Below are positions 8,255 to 17,071 of a stretch of 64,000 nt of DNA, one piece after another (the stretch's first letter is position 1; the number at the start of each line of letters is the position of its first letter). The stretch covers positions 12,017 through 76,016 of the forward strand of contig DDRT01000014.1 of assembly GCA_002343185.1 (NCBI GenBank), in the 5' to 3' direction. Below the pieces are notes generated by a model. That model was not told where the DNA came from and ran no database searches. It saw only the letters and a program-made list of their open reading frames with translations. This DNA is from Deltaproteobacteria bacterium UBA2409. Lineage in GTDB: Bacteria; Bdellovibrionota_C; UBA2361; DDRT01. The position numbers and the translations under genes are program-made.

Positions 8255-9331
8255 CTAAGTATCGAACGTTACCTTGATACTAGATCCGCCACCCTCTCTT
8301 TTTTCAAATTCGAGTGTAGCTCCAGCAATTGTAAGAAGTTTTGAGGCTATAACAAGTCCAAGTCCAGCACCTTGCTGCTCTCTTTTATCGCGGCCATGTT
8401 GTTGAAATTCCGCTAGTGATTTTTTCACCTGAGATGGATCTAGTCCACATCCTCGGTCATGGATAGTGACTGAATTTTGAGCTATTTCGATCATTATTTC
8501 CTTAATCGAATCAGAAAATTTCACTGCATTATCTATTATTCTACTTAGAGCATCAACGAGATGTGGCTCAAAGGCGCAGATAGTTCCTTCACCCGCACTT
8601 CCTTTAAGAGCTATAGTGAAACCTTTATCTTTAAGTTCGGCTCCCCATCGTTTTATAAGCATATTAATTACAGATGAGATTGAGATATGGCTTTTTCGTT
8701 CATTGAAGATTCTTTCAGTAATTCCGGCTTCTATCTGTTGAAGTTGAATAAAATCAGATACTAGCTTTTCTAATCTTGCTCCGCTTCTTCTGATTGCCTC
8801 TAAAAGCTGAACTGTTTTATCTTCTTCGTCTTTTTTTGATTGATCAATCAAAAGTTCTGCTCCAGTGTTGATAGCAACAAGTGGTGTTCTTAGTTCATGG
8901 CTTAGCGTATGAAGCACCTGCTTTCTGTATGAGTTGTATTGCTCTTTTGAAGCACCTGCTCGTTTTAGCTTACCTTTTACGACTGCTAAAAGCTCTTCTG
9001 GTTCAAAAGGCTTTACAAGATAATCATCAATTCCAAGCTCAGAACCTTTCGCTCTTTCAAACTTTTGATCAAGTGCTGTAAGAAAAACAAATGGTATCTG
9101 AGAGCAGCTAGGAGTTTTTCTTAATGTATCATAAAGCTCATAGCCATCCATTTGTGGCATCATCACATCGCAAAGAATCAGATCTACTGAGTCGTTTTCT
9201 AATAAGCTGATTGCTTCTTTTCCGTTGTTGGCTACAGATACTTGAAAATTAGCCTGTCTTAATAGGGTACTAACGACCCCTGAAACCAGGGGATTATCAT
9301 CAACTACGAGAATTTTGTACCGCTCTTCCAT
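8255..9331 (-). CDS. hybrid receiver / histidine kinase signalling protein
   Basis: Soluble two-component protein, 358 residues. Residues 5-120 form a CheY-like receiver with acidic pocket VVDD (9-12), phospho-acceptor Asp55 in LILCDVMMP and the conserved Lys107 in YLVKPFEP. A short linker leads to a HisKA dimerisation domain with His145 in LSHELRTP. The HATPase domain follows, with N box RIIDNAVKFS and G boxes DRGCGLDP and GAGLGLVI. There is no membrane segment, so input must come through the receiver or protein contacts. Receiver-first kinases usually act as intermediates in phosphorelays. No partner regulator is adjacent. Confidence 0.92.
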   Translation of the reverse strand: MEERYKILVVDDNPLVSGVVSTLLRQANFQVSVANNGKEAISLLENDSVDLILCDVMMPQMDGYELYDTLRKTPSCSQIPFVFLTALDQKFERAKGSELGIDDYLVKPFEPEELLAVVKGKLKRAGASKEQYNSYRKQVLHTLSHELRTPLVAINTGAELLIDQSKKDEEDKTVQLLEAIRRSGARLEKLVSDFIQLQQIEAGITERIFNERKSHISISSVINMLIKRWGAELKDKGFTIALKGSAGEGTICAFEPHLVDALSRIIDNAVKFSDSIKEIMIEIAQNSVTIHDRGCGLDPSQVKKSLAEFQQHGRDKREQQGAGLGLVIASKLLTIAGATLEFEKREGGGSSIKVTFDT

Positions 9332-9404
9332 GACCGCTCTATATCGATGTCGACAAATGGGAAGATTATCTAAAGTGGAAATGACGAAGGTTTAGCATTT
9401 TCAA

Positions 9405-9485
9405 ACTTGGGGGTCAGGCCGAAAAGGCCTGACCAGACAGACGCTAGCATTTGCCTGGTCAGGCCTTCCGGCCTGACCCCCAAGT
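9405..9485. repeat. GC-rich palindromic repeat, copy 2 (simple form)
   Basis: Clean 81-bp copy with perfect 16-bp terminal inverted repeats ACTTGGGGGTCAGGCC and GGCCTGACCCCCAAGT. It contains internal GGCCTGACCAG and CTGGTCAGGCC arms around GCTAGC. It lies between the 3' end of valS and the 5' end of the receiver-kinase gene, both on the minus strand, and could act as a transcription boundary. Confidence 0.9.
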
Positions 9486-9504
9486 AAAATATATTTACCT
9501 GCCC

Positions 9505-12216
9505 TTAACCTATCCCCCGAATCTCAACCTGAAGGAGATCTATGCTTGCTTTGAGTTGCGATAACTTAGTTCGCTCTTCTTCAACAAGTTTAGGATCAGC
9601 TCTTTTTGAAAAATCTGAAGACAACTTAGCTTCGCAAGAATTAACTCTTAAGATAGTTTCATTCAGTTCTTTTACTAAGAATTCTTTGTAAACAGCTTTA
9701 TTTTTAACCTCACAAAGTACTTCTCCGCCCTTATAAGGTTTTTTTAATGGGTCATTAATTTGATCTAAAACAGTGACTCTTGCGATCCCTTCTACTAGGG
9801 CTTTTTCTTCTATTGATAAATTATCTACTGAGATATTCATCGGGGAGTAGGGTGCGCCAATTCCAGCTTTTACCTGTCTTATGGCTGTAATTATATCAAT
9901 TACCCTCTCGATATTTGTAGAGCCATCAGAGTTGAAATTAAACTCCCATGATTCTTCAGCTAAAGTTTCCTTATCCTTTAAAAATGGAAGCTTCAGATAG
10001 ATAGCTTCTGTAATAAAAGGGATAAATGGATGTAGCATTAAAAGAACAGCTTTAAATGTTACTGCTGTTACATACTTTGACTCTGGCTCATTAGCCATCA
10101 CCTTCATCATTTCAAGATACCAGTCGCAGTAGGTAAACCACACAAAGTCATAAGCTAAGTCAGCCGCTTGCGGGATTGCGTAGCTTGATAATCTCTCAGA
10201 AACTTCGGTAAAAACTCTAGCAGTTTTATCTAAAATCCATTTTGAAGATTCAAGTTTTATTTCTGTTGGTTTGACAGCTTCTAATCCAAATTTAAGTTCA
10301 ATAAGCTTTGAAGCATTCCAAAGCTTATTTGTAAATTTGCTATAACCTTCAATTTTCTTTGCACTAAATTTTAGATCTATGCCAGGAGAGGTTCCAACTA
10401 TCATTCCTAGTCGTAAGGCATCAGCTCCGTACTTTTTTAACATCTCTTTAGGTTCAATGCCGTTGCCTTTTGACTTGGACATCTTCTGTCCTTTTTCGTC
10501 TCTAATAAGGCCATGAAAATAAAGATTCTTAAAAGGAACATCATTGAACCTATAGGCAGCAAATAAGATCATCCTACATGCCCAAAAAAACAGAATATCT
10601 CTACCCATCACCATGGTGTGAGTCGGGAAGTAGGGTGATGTAGTTTTAAGATCAAAAAGTCCGGCAGCAGAAACAGTTGTATATGGCCACTGGCCTGAGG
10701 AGAACCAGGTATCGAAAGTATCAGTCTCCTGAACCCAATCGGCTCCCGGTGAGTCAATTGAAGCTTTTATCTCAGCACCTTTGGTCCAAATAGGGATCTG
10801 ATGCCCCCACCAAAGCTGCCTTGAGATGTTCCAGTCTTTCAAATTTTCAAACCACTTAATGACTTGATCGGTAAAGTTTTCAGGATAAATTTTTATTTTG
10901 CCATCTCTAAGCAATTTTAATGCTCGCTCTTTTAAATTTAACTCGGGTTTGTCTACCCTTAACCACCATTGCTCAGATAATTGAGGCTCAATCACATCTT
11001 TCCCTCGCTCCGAGATTGGAACTTTGTGTGTGATGGTTTTAGTGTTGACTAGATCCTCACCTAAATTTTCAATTACTTTTTTTCTTGCCTCATTCACAGA
11101 GAGCCCCGCGTATGGGCCTGCAAGCTCAGTCATTTTGCCGAACTTATCAATAACCTGACGCATTTCTAACCCTGCTTCTTCTCCAATCTCATAATCAAGA
11201 AAATCATGAGCAGGGGTTACTTTTACGATTCCGGTTCCAAATAATGGATCAACTTTTTTAGTTGCTATTATTGGAATTTCATATCCAAGAAGAGGCACAC
11301 GAACTTTCTTGCCAACTAACTCTTTATATCTAGGATCAGCAGGATGAACTGCAAGTGCTGTATCTCCAAGTAGGGTTTCTGGTCTTGTAGTTGCAGTAAT
11401 TAAGTCAAATCCAAAAAAAGGAACTAAGACTGTCCCGTCTCTGGTTACTAGCGGATCAGAGATCTCATGAGAAAATACACAGTAATTAGCGCCATTAATC
11501 TCAAGTAGATCGCCAATAGGTAGTTTTTGACCCTCTATAAACATTGCATCAGATGAGGTCTTTTGAAGGTTAAACTCGGATTTTTTAATTGGTTTCCTGG
11601 ATATAGTTACTCCTTTGTATCTTATAAACCAAAGAGATCCTTTCTGTTCTTGATACTCAACCTCTACATCTGAAATAGCGGTTTGAGAAAATACAGACCA
11701 ATTTACAATTCTTAGTCCTTTATAGATCAGACCGTCATTCCACATCTGAATAAAGGTTTCATAAACAGTTCGGTTAAGTCTCTCGTCCAGGGTGAAAAAC
11801 TCTTTATCCCAATCAGCTGTGATTCCGATGCTCTGTTCCTGAGCTCTCATGTATCCGGCTCGGTCTAAGCAGAATTCAGAACATTTTTTGTATAACTCCT
11901 CTCTGGCTAATGTGGCGGGATCAATCCCTTCTGCTTTAAGCTTCTTCTCGTAAACAACTTGAGTTTGAATCCCTGCATGATCTTTTCCTGGAAGAAGAAG
12001 AGTAGGGAGACCTTTAGCTCTGTAGAATCTTCCTAAAATGTCCATCGTGACATAACCAAACACATGTCCTAAGTGAAGCTCCCCATTCGCATTAGGGGGA
12101 GGCATAGTAAGAACAAAAGGATCTTTTGAGGAAGATTTTAGTGAGCCAACATTCCTTTTAAGCCAAAGTTGATAGATCTTTGGCTCTTCTTCTTCAAAGT
12201 TAAAAAACTGACTCAT
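9505..12216 (-). CDS. valS: valine--tRNA ligase
   Basis: Class Ia aminoacyl-tRNA synthetase charging tRNA-Val in the cytoplasm, 903 residues. The ATP-binding HIGH motif appears as HLGH (residues 48-51, in PPPNANGELHLGH) and KMSKS at 578-582. The editing domain holds TATTRPETLLGDTA and PAHDFLDYEIG, as in ValS. The C-terminus (about 840-903) is a charged coiled coil, the tRNA-binding arm of this family. The start overlaps the 3' end of the upstream membrane-protein gene by 17 bp, so the two are likely co-transcribed. Confidence 0.97.
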   Translation of the reverse strand: MSQFFNFEEEEPKIYQLWLKRNVGSLKSSSKDPFVLTMPPPNANGELHLGHVFGYVTMDILGRFYRAKGLPTLLLPGKDHAGIQTQVVYEKKLKAEGIDPATLAREELYKKCSEFCLDRAGYMRAQEQSIGITADWDKEFFTLDERLNRTVYETFIQMWNDGLIYKGLRIVNWSVFSQTAISDVEVEYQEQKGSLWFIRYKGVTISRKPIKKSEFNLQKTSSDAMFIEGQKLPIGDLLEINGANYCVFSHEISDPLVTRDGTVLVPFFGFDLITATTRPETLLGDTALAVHPADPRYKELVGKKVRVPLLGYEIPIIATKKVDPLFGTGIVKVTPAHDFLDYEIGEEAGLEMRQVIDKFGKMTELAGPYAGLSVNEARKKVIENLGEDLVNTKTITHKVPISERGKDVIEPQLSEQWWLRVDKPELNLKERALKLLRDGKIKIYPENFTDQVIKWFENLKDWNISRQLWWGHQIPIWTKGAEIKASIDSPGADWVQETDTFDTWFSSGQWPYTTVSAAGLFDLKTTSPYFPTHTMVMGRDILFFWACRMILFAAYRFNDVPFKNLYFHGLIRDEKGQKMSKSKGNGIEPKEMLKKYGADALRLGMIVGTSPGIDLKFSAKKIEGYSKFTNKLWNASKLIELKFGLEAVKPTEIKLESSKWILDKTARVFTEVSERLSSYAIPQAADLAYDFVWFTYCDWYLEMMKVMANEPESKYVTAVTFKAVLLMLHPFIPFITEAIYLKLPFLKDKETLAEESWEFNFNSDGSTNIERVIDIITAIRQVKAGIGAPYSPMNISVDNLSIEEKALVEGIARVTVLDQINDPLKKPYKGGEVLCEVKNKAVYKEFLVKELNETILRVNSCEAKLSSDFSKRADPKLVEEERTKLSQLKASIDLLQVEIRGIG

Positions 12217-12607
12217 ATCGCGCTACAGAAAACCAACCATATAGAAGTGACAAGCAAGAAGCTAATGATACAGCAAGTGAAAGAGCCATAAGTGTAGATA
12301 TCACCATATCAAGATGTTTTGGATAAAGACCTGAAAGAGCAACTGAGAGTCCAACCGAAAAAATAATTGCAAGAACTACCACGAAAGACTCAAGCTTCGA
12401 GCCTTTGGCTCTTAGAAACATAATTAAAAACCATATATTAATAAGTAAAAGGATCTGTCCTAAAACTGGGACAAATAGTGCAGTTGTTAGATGAAAAGGG
12501 GTAAGTAGGAAGCTAAGAGTTGGGGTAATAAAACTAAAGGGGAGCTTTGCCCGTTTTGCCCTTAAAATAGCCCTTTCGGTACGTTCTAGTTTATCCAGTA
12601 AATTCAT
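12200..12607 (-). CDS. small integral membrane protein, unknown function
   Basis: A 135-residue hydrophobic protein beginning with a basic amphipathic stretch (LDKLERTERAILRAKRAKL), then three or four predicted membrane segments (around residues 25-45, 45-65, 78-95 and 105-128). No family was recognised. Its 3' end overlaps the first codons of valS, so it heads that operon. It is divergent from the small protein gene at 12644, with only 36 bp between starts, implying back-to-back promoters in a very short space. Confidence 0.7.
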   Translation of the reverse strand: MNLLDKLERTERAILRAKRAKLPFSFITPTLSFLLTPFHLTTALFVPVLGQILLLINIWFLIMFLRAKGSKLESFVVVLAIIFSVGLSVALSGLYPKHLDMVISTLMALSLAVSLASCLSLLYGWFSVARYESVF

Positions 12608-12643
12608 ATTAAGAAATTCTACCAGGCTGACGATATCCTATTT

Positions 12644-12877
12644 ATGACCATTTTTCTATTGGCTCTTTCGATGCTCCTAGCTTATGCCACAATAGTGCTA
12701 CCGGTGAGAGAAGCAAAAAGAGCTAGATCAAAACAAGCCTTTGATGATACTTACAGAGCCTTTCAGCTCTACTATATCAAAAAGCACTACCCTGAGGTTG
12801 AGGATCTATCGTTTGAAGAGATAAAGGGTAAGTTCAATATTAGATCAGCTTATAACTCACTTAGTATAAAAAACTAA
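12644..12877 (+). CDS. small single-span membrane-anchored protein
   Basis: A 77-residue product with one N-terminal hydrophobic segment (about residues 2-20) followed by a basic, helical soluble tail rich in Tyr, Lys and Arg. The segment could be an anchor or an uncleaved signal. No family is recognised. It is flanked by the divergent membrane-protein gene and the flagellin promoter region. Kept because it starts with ATG, has a coherent composition and fills the interval, but it is short and unsupported by homology. Confidence 0.5.
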   Translation: MTIFLLALSMLLAYATIVLPVREAKRARSKQAFDDTYRAFQLYYIKKHYPEVEDLSFEEIKGKFNIRSAYNSLSIKN

Positions 12878-12993
12878 GCAGCTCTGCACAAAATATTAAG
12901 CTGTTTTCTCCATATATTTCGAGTCGGCTTATTAGTTAATGCCTGATTTTATTCATCATATTCTAAATCATGAATATTAAGCTCCCCTAAACC

Positions 12994-13020
12994 TAAACCT
13001 AGTCCAATTAATACCGATTT
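12994..13020 (+). promoter_or_regulatory. sigma-28 (FliA) promoter of the flagellin gene
   Basis: TAAA, exactly 15 bases, then ACCGATTT, placed 26 bp before the flagellin ATG. The match to TAAA-N15-GCCGATAA in both halves and spacing, directly upstream of a flagellin, makes this the best supported of the four such sites in the window. Confidence 0.8.
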
Positions 13021-13046
13021 TTTAATTAGACCAAGGATTTAGGTAG

Positions 13047-14063
13047 ATGCCAATAACAATTGGAACCAACATAGCATCACTACAAGCTCAAAGAAGGCTT
13101 AATGAGTCTGATCCGTCAAGACTATTTGAAAAGTTAGCATCAGGAATGAGGATTAACAGAGCAAGTGATGATGCAGCAGGACTCGCAATTTCAGAAGACA
13201 TAAATCTAAGAACTAGAGTTTACACTAAAGCCATTTTAAACGGGAACGATGCTCAAAGTCTTCTTTCTATTGCAGATTCGACTTTAGGAAATCTTAGCAC
13301 AGTTGTTACTAGAATTAGAGAATTATCGCAGCAATCTGCAAATGGAACATTTAGCTCAACTCAAAGAGCATCTTTAGATGCTGAGGCTCAGGCTCTTAAA
13401 GATGAATTTTTTAGAATCAGCAGATCAGCTTCTTTTAATGGAATAAATCTCTTTGATGGAACACTTGGTGATGGAATTAGATTCCAGTTGGGATTTGGTA
13501 CTGATGGAAGTTTGTTTTCTTCAGTAGGTGGAAAACTTGGTACTGGGAGTATTGCAGCGGCCTCCGGTAGTAATAGATATACTTTAGAAGGCACTACAGC
13601 GAGTGATGTAGCACTTGGTGATCTTAACGGTGATGGATTTGCTGATATGGTTACAGTGTCAGGAACTGGACTTGCAAGCTATTTCAATATCAGACTTGGA
13701 AATGGTGATGGTACTTTTGGAGCAAGTACAAGCCTAGCTTCTATTTCAGGGAGTTCAAATGCCGTAACTCTTGGAGATCTTAACGGTGATGGATATTTGG
13801 ACATGGTAGCTGTTGGAACTGGTGGAGGCACTGCTCAAGCATCGATCAGGCTTGGTAATGGGAATGGTACATTTGGAGCTTCAACTACCTATACTTCTAT
13901 GGGTGAATTCGGAGTTCAGTTAGCAGATCTAAATGGAGATGGGGTACTAGACCTGGTAGCCGCAGGCGGAGCAGCCGCAGGTACTATTGGAGTAAGACTT
14001 GGTGTTGGTGATGGAACATTTAGTACTCTTCAAAACTTCGGTGGAGGGGGAGTGTATCAATAA
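13047..14063 (+). CDS. fliC: flagellin, N-terminal part: D0/D1 plus three propeller repeats, ends at an in-frame TAA
   Basis: Residues 1-150 are a canonical flagellin N-terminus (ITIGTNIASLQAQRRL, RINRASDDAAGLAISEDI, SRSASFNGINLFDG) that forms the filament core. Where D2/D3 domains are expected, residues from about 183 on are FG-GAP/VCBS-type repeats with DLNGDG calcium loops. The frame is closed by TAA at 14061-14063 but continues open in the same frame to 14972, through four more repeats and the flagellin C-terminus. So this 338-residue piece lacks the C-terminal D1/D0 helices needed for polymerisation. A nonsense mutation, sequence error or readthrough could explain it. Confidence 0.88.
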   Translation: MPITIGTNIASLQAQRRLNESDPSRLFEKLASGMRINRASDDAAGLAISEDINLRTRVYTKAILNGNDAQSLLSIADSTLGNLSTVVTRIRELSQQSANGTFSSTQRASLDAEAQALKDEFFRISRSASFNGINLFDGTLGDGIRFQLGFGTDGSLFSSVGGKLGTGSIAAASGSNRYTLEGTTASDVALGDLNGDGFADMVTVSGTGLASYFNIRLGNGDGTFGASTSLASISGSSNAVTLGDLNGDGYLDMVAVGTGGGTAQASIRLGNGNGTFGASTTYTSMGEFGVQLADLNGDGVLDLVAAGGAAAGTIGVRLGVGDGTFSTLQNFGGGGVYQ

Positions 14064-14657
14064 TCAGATCTATTTATATCCGATCTAAACGGTGATGGTA
14101 AGTTAGATATAGGAGTTATTGATACTGGAAGAAGTGGATATGCTACAGTCTATTTCGGAAACGGAAATGGAACATTTGGCGGAGTCGTCTCTTACAATAT
14201 GGGCTTTTCGTCTGGGACTGGAATATCTGCAGGCGATTTAAACGGAGACGGAATTTTAGATCTTGTAGCTGTAGGTAATGCAGGTTCGGGTTATACCTCT
14301 GTCAGACTCGGAAATGGTGATGGAACATTTAGGGATGTAGTATCGTACGCCGATGTAATAGCTCAGCAAGAGATGATACTTGCTGATATGAATGGAGATG
14401 GAAAGCTTGACGTAGTTTCTACGGGATTTTTTGGTGGTGAGGGCTACGCAACAATCAGGCTTGGAAATGGCGATGGAACCTTTGGTAGCTCAACCAGTTT
14501 TATCTCCGATAAAGCATCCTCAGCAGGATTGTTTGCAGGTGATATTAATGGGGATGGGGTATTTGATATAGTTACAGCAGGAGTATCAGATGGTACAGCA
14601 AGCTCTTCAGCTCTTTTTGGTTTCACCCGTGATGGGGTTTCACCAATTCTTCCATTT
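13593..14657 (+). repeat. seven tandem FG-GAP/VCBS-type repeats encoding a predicted seven-bladed propeller
   Basis: The codons for the DxNGDG loop begin at 13620, 13776, 13926, 14082, 14235, 14385 and 14541, all in one frame, at pitches of 52, 50, 52, 51, 50 and 52 codons. Each unit also carries an RLGNGDGTFG-like strand. Seven units of about 51 residues is the number that closes an integrin-alpha-type beta-propeller. They lie entirely between the N- and C-terminal flagellin core domains. The TAA at 14061 falls between units 3 and 4. Confidence 0.85.
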
Positions 14658-14972
14658 AGCTTAAAAACGAAAGCTGAGTCCCTTCAGGCTATGTCTATGC
14701 TTGATAGAACTCTGTCTAATCTTTCACTTCAGCGGGGAGTTATTGGAGCTTCTCAGTCAAGAGTAGGTATTGCGATTGGGAATCTTCAAAGTGCAAGAGA
14801 ATCTTTCGTTGCAGCTAGATCTAGGATTATTGATCTTGATATTGCAAGCGTATCAGCTGATATGATCAGAGTTCAGATCCTTCAAAAGACTGCTACTGCA
14901 ATTTTAGCGCAAGCTAATCAGGCTCCAAAGCTTGCTTTAAGTTTGATAGCAGGGAAAGAGTCTAAGTTATAA
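14199..14972 (+). CDS. fliC: flagellin, C-terminal part: propeller repeats and D1/D0 core
   Basis: Same frame as the upstream flagellin fragment; open sequence runs from 14064 and the first ATG is at 14199. It encodes the last repeats, then a typical flagellin C-terminus: AMSMLDRTLSNLSLQRGVIG, then RIIDLDIASVSADMIRVQIL and TATAILAQANQAPKLALSLI. As an independent protein it would lack the N-terminal D0/D1 and an obvious ribosome site. It is better read as the distal part of one 641-codon gene interrupted by TAA. Restored, the product would be a large flagellin with an outward-facing propeller. Confidence 0.85.
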   Translation: MGFSSGTGISAGDLNGDGILDLVAVGNAGSGYTSVRLGNGDGTFRDVVSYADVIAQQEMILADMNGDGKLDVVSTGFFGGEGYATIRLGNGDGTFGSSTSFISDKASSAGLFAGDINGDGVFDIVTAGVSDGTASSSALFGFTRDGVSPILPFSLKTKAESLQAMSMLDRTLSNLSLQRGVIGASQSRVGIAIGNLQSARESFVAARSRIIDLDIASVSADMIRVQILQKTATAILAQANQAPKLALSLIAGKESKL

Positions 14973-14996
14973 TTGAAAATTCTTTGTGGTTCAATT
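14971..14996 (+). terminator. weak hairpin after the flagellin gene
   Basis: AATTGAA and TTCAATT arms separated by 12 bases begin at the flagellin stop codon. There is no T tract, so a terminator role is tentative. Confidence 0.3.
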
Positions 14997-15004
14997 GTAT
15001 ATAC

Positions 15005-15101
15005 TTAGAATCTGAAAGACTCATTTCAAGGTCATCGAAAAGTGTTTCCTTAACTTCCGCATTTCTTTATTAACCACGGAGACCACTAAGAATACAAAGG
15101 G
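15005..15101 (-). repeat. dispersed ~95-bp repeat, copy A
   Basis: Read on the minus strand this carries CCCTTTGT, TTCTTAGTGGTCT, GTGGTTAATAA, then GGAAACACTTTT and ACCTTGAAATG. The same ordered blocks occur in two direct copies at 54763-54840 and 54892-54995. It lies between the 3' ends of the flagellin and aldolase genes. No coding potential or protein association is visible. Confidence 0.75.
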
Positions 15102-15126
15102 AATGATTTGCTTCCAGGTTACAAGC

Positions 15127-16182
15127 CTAAGCTATCGTAACATCCTTTGAAAGATAAACCTGTTGAATAGCGTTTAATAGCTCAACACCTTCTTTCATTG
15201 GACGCTGAAACGCTTTTCTTCCAGAGATTAGTCCCATTCCGCCAGCTCGTTTATTGATAACAGCAGTTCTAACAGCATCTTGTAGATCGTTACTTCCTGA
15301 GCCTCCACCGGAGTTAATAAGTCCGGCTCGTCCCATATAGCAATTAGCTACCTGATATCTTGTTAGATCGATCGGGTTATTAGTAGAAAGCTCGCTGTAC
15401 ATTCTCTTATCCAGCTTTCCGTAAGAACTGCTTCCCATGTTTAAAGCCTCAAAGCCACCGTTTTGCTCAGGCTGCTTTTGTTTAATTATGTCAGCTTCTA
15501 TTGTTACTCCAAGATGATTTGCCTGCCCTGTAACATCAGCACTTGTTTCATGATTAACGCCGTTAACCTTAAAACCGCTGTTTCTAAGATAACACCAAAG
15601 AATAGTTGCCATTCCAAGTTCGTGAGCCCTTGAAAATGCTTCAGACACCTCAACAATCTGTCTAGTTGATTCTTCGGATCCAAAATAGATCGTAGCTCCA
15701 ACAGCAACACACCCCATATTCCAGGCATCTTCTACTTGGGCAAACATCACCTGATCATATTTATTTGGAACTGTAAGAAGTTCGTTATGATTAAGTTTTA
15801 GAATAAATGGAATTCTATGAGCATATTTTCTTGCACAAAGACCTAAGACTCCAAAAGTAGTAGCAACGGCGTTGCATCCTCCGCTTATAGCAAGTTTTAT
15901 AATATTTTCTGGATCAAAGTAATCGGGGTTCTTTGCAAATGATGCACCAGCACTATGCTCTATTCCTTGATCAACAGGGAGAATTGAAAGATACCCTGTT
16001 CCTTTAAGATTACCTGAATCAAATAATGACTGTAATGATCTTAAAACTTTTGGATTCCTGTCAGATTGAACAAAAACCCTTTCAATAAAATCTGGCCCAG
16101 GAAGAGTAAGTCTTTCTTTTGGGATCGTTTTACACTGATGGGTTAATAACGACTCATCTCCAAGAATTTCAACTATCGACAT
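15127..16182 (-). CDS. fbaB: fructose-bisphosphate aldolase class I (FbaB/DhnA type)
   Basis: Schiff-base aldolase interconverting fructose-1,6-bisphosphate with the two triose phosphates. The 351-residue length fits the archaeal/bacterial DhnA family. Visible are SILPVDQGIEHSAG, the lysine-bearing strand FILKLNHNELL, the LWCYLRNSGFK stretch, and the phosphate-binding GLINSGGGSGSND. RAGGMGLISGRKAFQRP near the C-terminus is characteristic. A Shine-Dalgarno AGGAGA precedes the ATG. It is the last gene of a tight minus-strand operon after an FAD oxidase and an arginase. With fbp (5203-6183) it supports gluconeogenesis. Confidence 0.93.
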   Translation of the reverse strand: MSIVEILGDESLLTHQCKTIPKERLTLPGPDFIERVFVQSDRNPKVLRSLQSLFDSGNLKGTGYLSILPVDQGIEHSAGASFAKNPDYFDPENIIKLAISGGCNAVATTFGVLGLCARKYAHRIPFILKLNHNELLTVPNKYDQVMFAQVEDAWNMGCVAVGATIYFGSEESTRQIVEVSEAFSRAHELGMATILWCYLRNSGFKVNGVNHETSADVTGQANHLGVTIEADIIKQKQPEQNGGFEALNMGSSSYGKLDKRMYSELSTNNPIDLTRYQVANCYMGRAGLINSGGGSGSNDLQDAVRTAVINKRAGGMGLISGRKAFQRPMKEGVELLNAIQQVYLSKDVTIA

Positions 16183-16193
16183 AATATTCTCCT

Positions 16194-17069
16194 TTAAATG
16201 ATTCTTTTGCCTAAGCCACTTTGTAATAGCCTTATAGCAAGTTTTGCTGTTTTCTCATCCTTATCAAGCTCAGGATTATACTCAACAAGCTCAAGACTTA
16301 AAAGATTAGGGATAAGTGAAATCTCTTCCATTATAAAGTGAGATTCTCGCTCAGATAAGCCTCCAGCAACAGGAGTCCCAACTCCAGGGGCTATTTCAGG
16401 ATCGCAGGCATCAAGATCGAAAGAAGCAACAACTCCATCAACCTGTTTTGAAAGATTTTGAATTGCCTCAGATGCAACCGAGCCTATTCCTCGAGCATCG
16501 ATATCTCTCATAGTATAAAGCTTAATACCTTTTTTTCTGATGTATTCTTGCTCAGGTGGATCGATATCTCTAACAGCAATGTATGTAATGTCTTCAGCCT
16601 TAATGCTGGGTGGTGATTTTGTTAACGACGGAACCTCTCCAAGAAGTGCTCTAAGAGTCATTCCATGAATATTACCAGAAGGGGTGCACTTATCGTCATT
16701 TATATCAGTATGAGAGTCTATCCATAGAGCGCCGATTCTTTTCTTAGTGATTAGCGCAGCTGTTTCGATAGTTGTAATTGAGATAGCATGATCGCCTCCA
16801 AGAACGAGAGGTTTTTTATTTTCCTTATAGCACTGAGCTATTTTATCTTTAAGATCCTCATGAAATGATAAAAACTCTTTTAGATTTTTAGGACTTCCAC
16901 CACTTCCCTCAGAGAGATAGCTTGGAGTAACAACACCGCCAAGTTCTATTAAAGGATCAATTAACTTTAAAGTATCAAATAGCCCATGCGATAGAAGTAC
17001 ATGAGGACCAAAGGCCGAGCCCTTTTTGCTTGATCCTAGTCCAAATGATGCGCCTATGATTCTAAACAT
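16194..17069 (-). CDS. rocF: arginase-type ureohydrolase
   Basis: Binuclear manganese enzyme expected to hydrolyse arginine to ornithine and urea. The 291-residue protein has His94 in LGGDHAIS, Asp118/His120/Asp122 in WIDSHTDIN, and Asp218/Asp220 in SFDLDACDP, the complete metal ligand set. GNIHGMTLR (132-140) resembles the arginase-specific loop rather than agmatinase. VAGGLSERES and ELVEYNPELD are also arginase-like. Spacing is 2 bp from the upstream FAD oxidase gene and 11 bp to the aldolase gene. Substrate is inferred from motifs; agmatinase or formiminoglutamase activity is less likely. Confidence 0.85.
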   Translation of the reverse strand: MFRIIGASFGLGSSKKGSAFGPHVLLSHGLFDTLKLIDPLIELGGVVTPSYLSEGSGGSPKNLKEFLSFHEDLKDKIAQCYKENKKPLVLGGDHAISITTIETAALITKKRIGALWIDSHTDINDDKCTPSGNIHGMTLRALLGEVPSLTKSPPSIKAEDITYIAVRDIDPPEQEYIRKKGIKLYTMRDIDARGIGSVASEAIQNLSKQVDGVVASFDLDACDPEIAPGVGTPVAGGLSERESHFIMEEISLIPNLLSLELVEYNPELDKDEKTAKLAIRLLQSGLGKRII

Positions 17070-17071
17070 AG

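Noticed and set aside
13047..14972. Frameshift in the flagellin gene
   Set aside because: The frame is identical before and after the stop and repeat pitch is preserved, so only a nonsense codon separates the parts.
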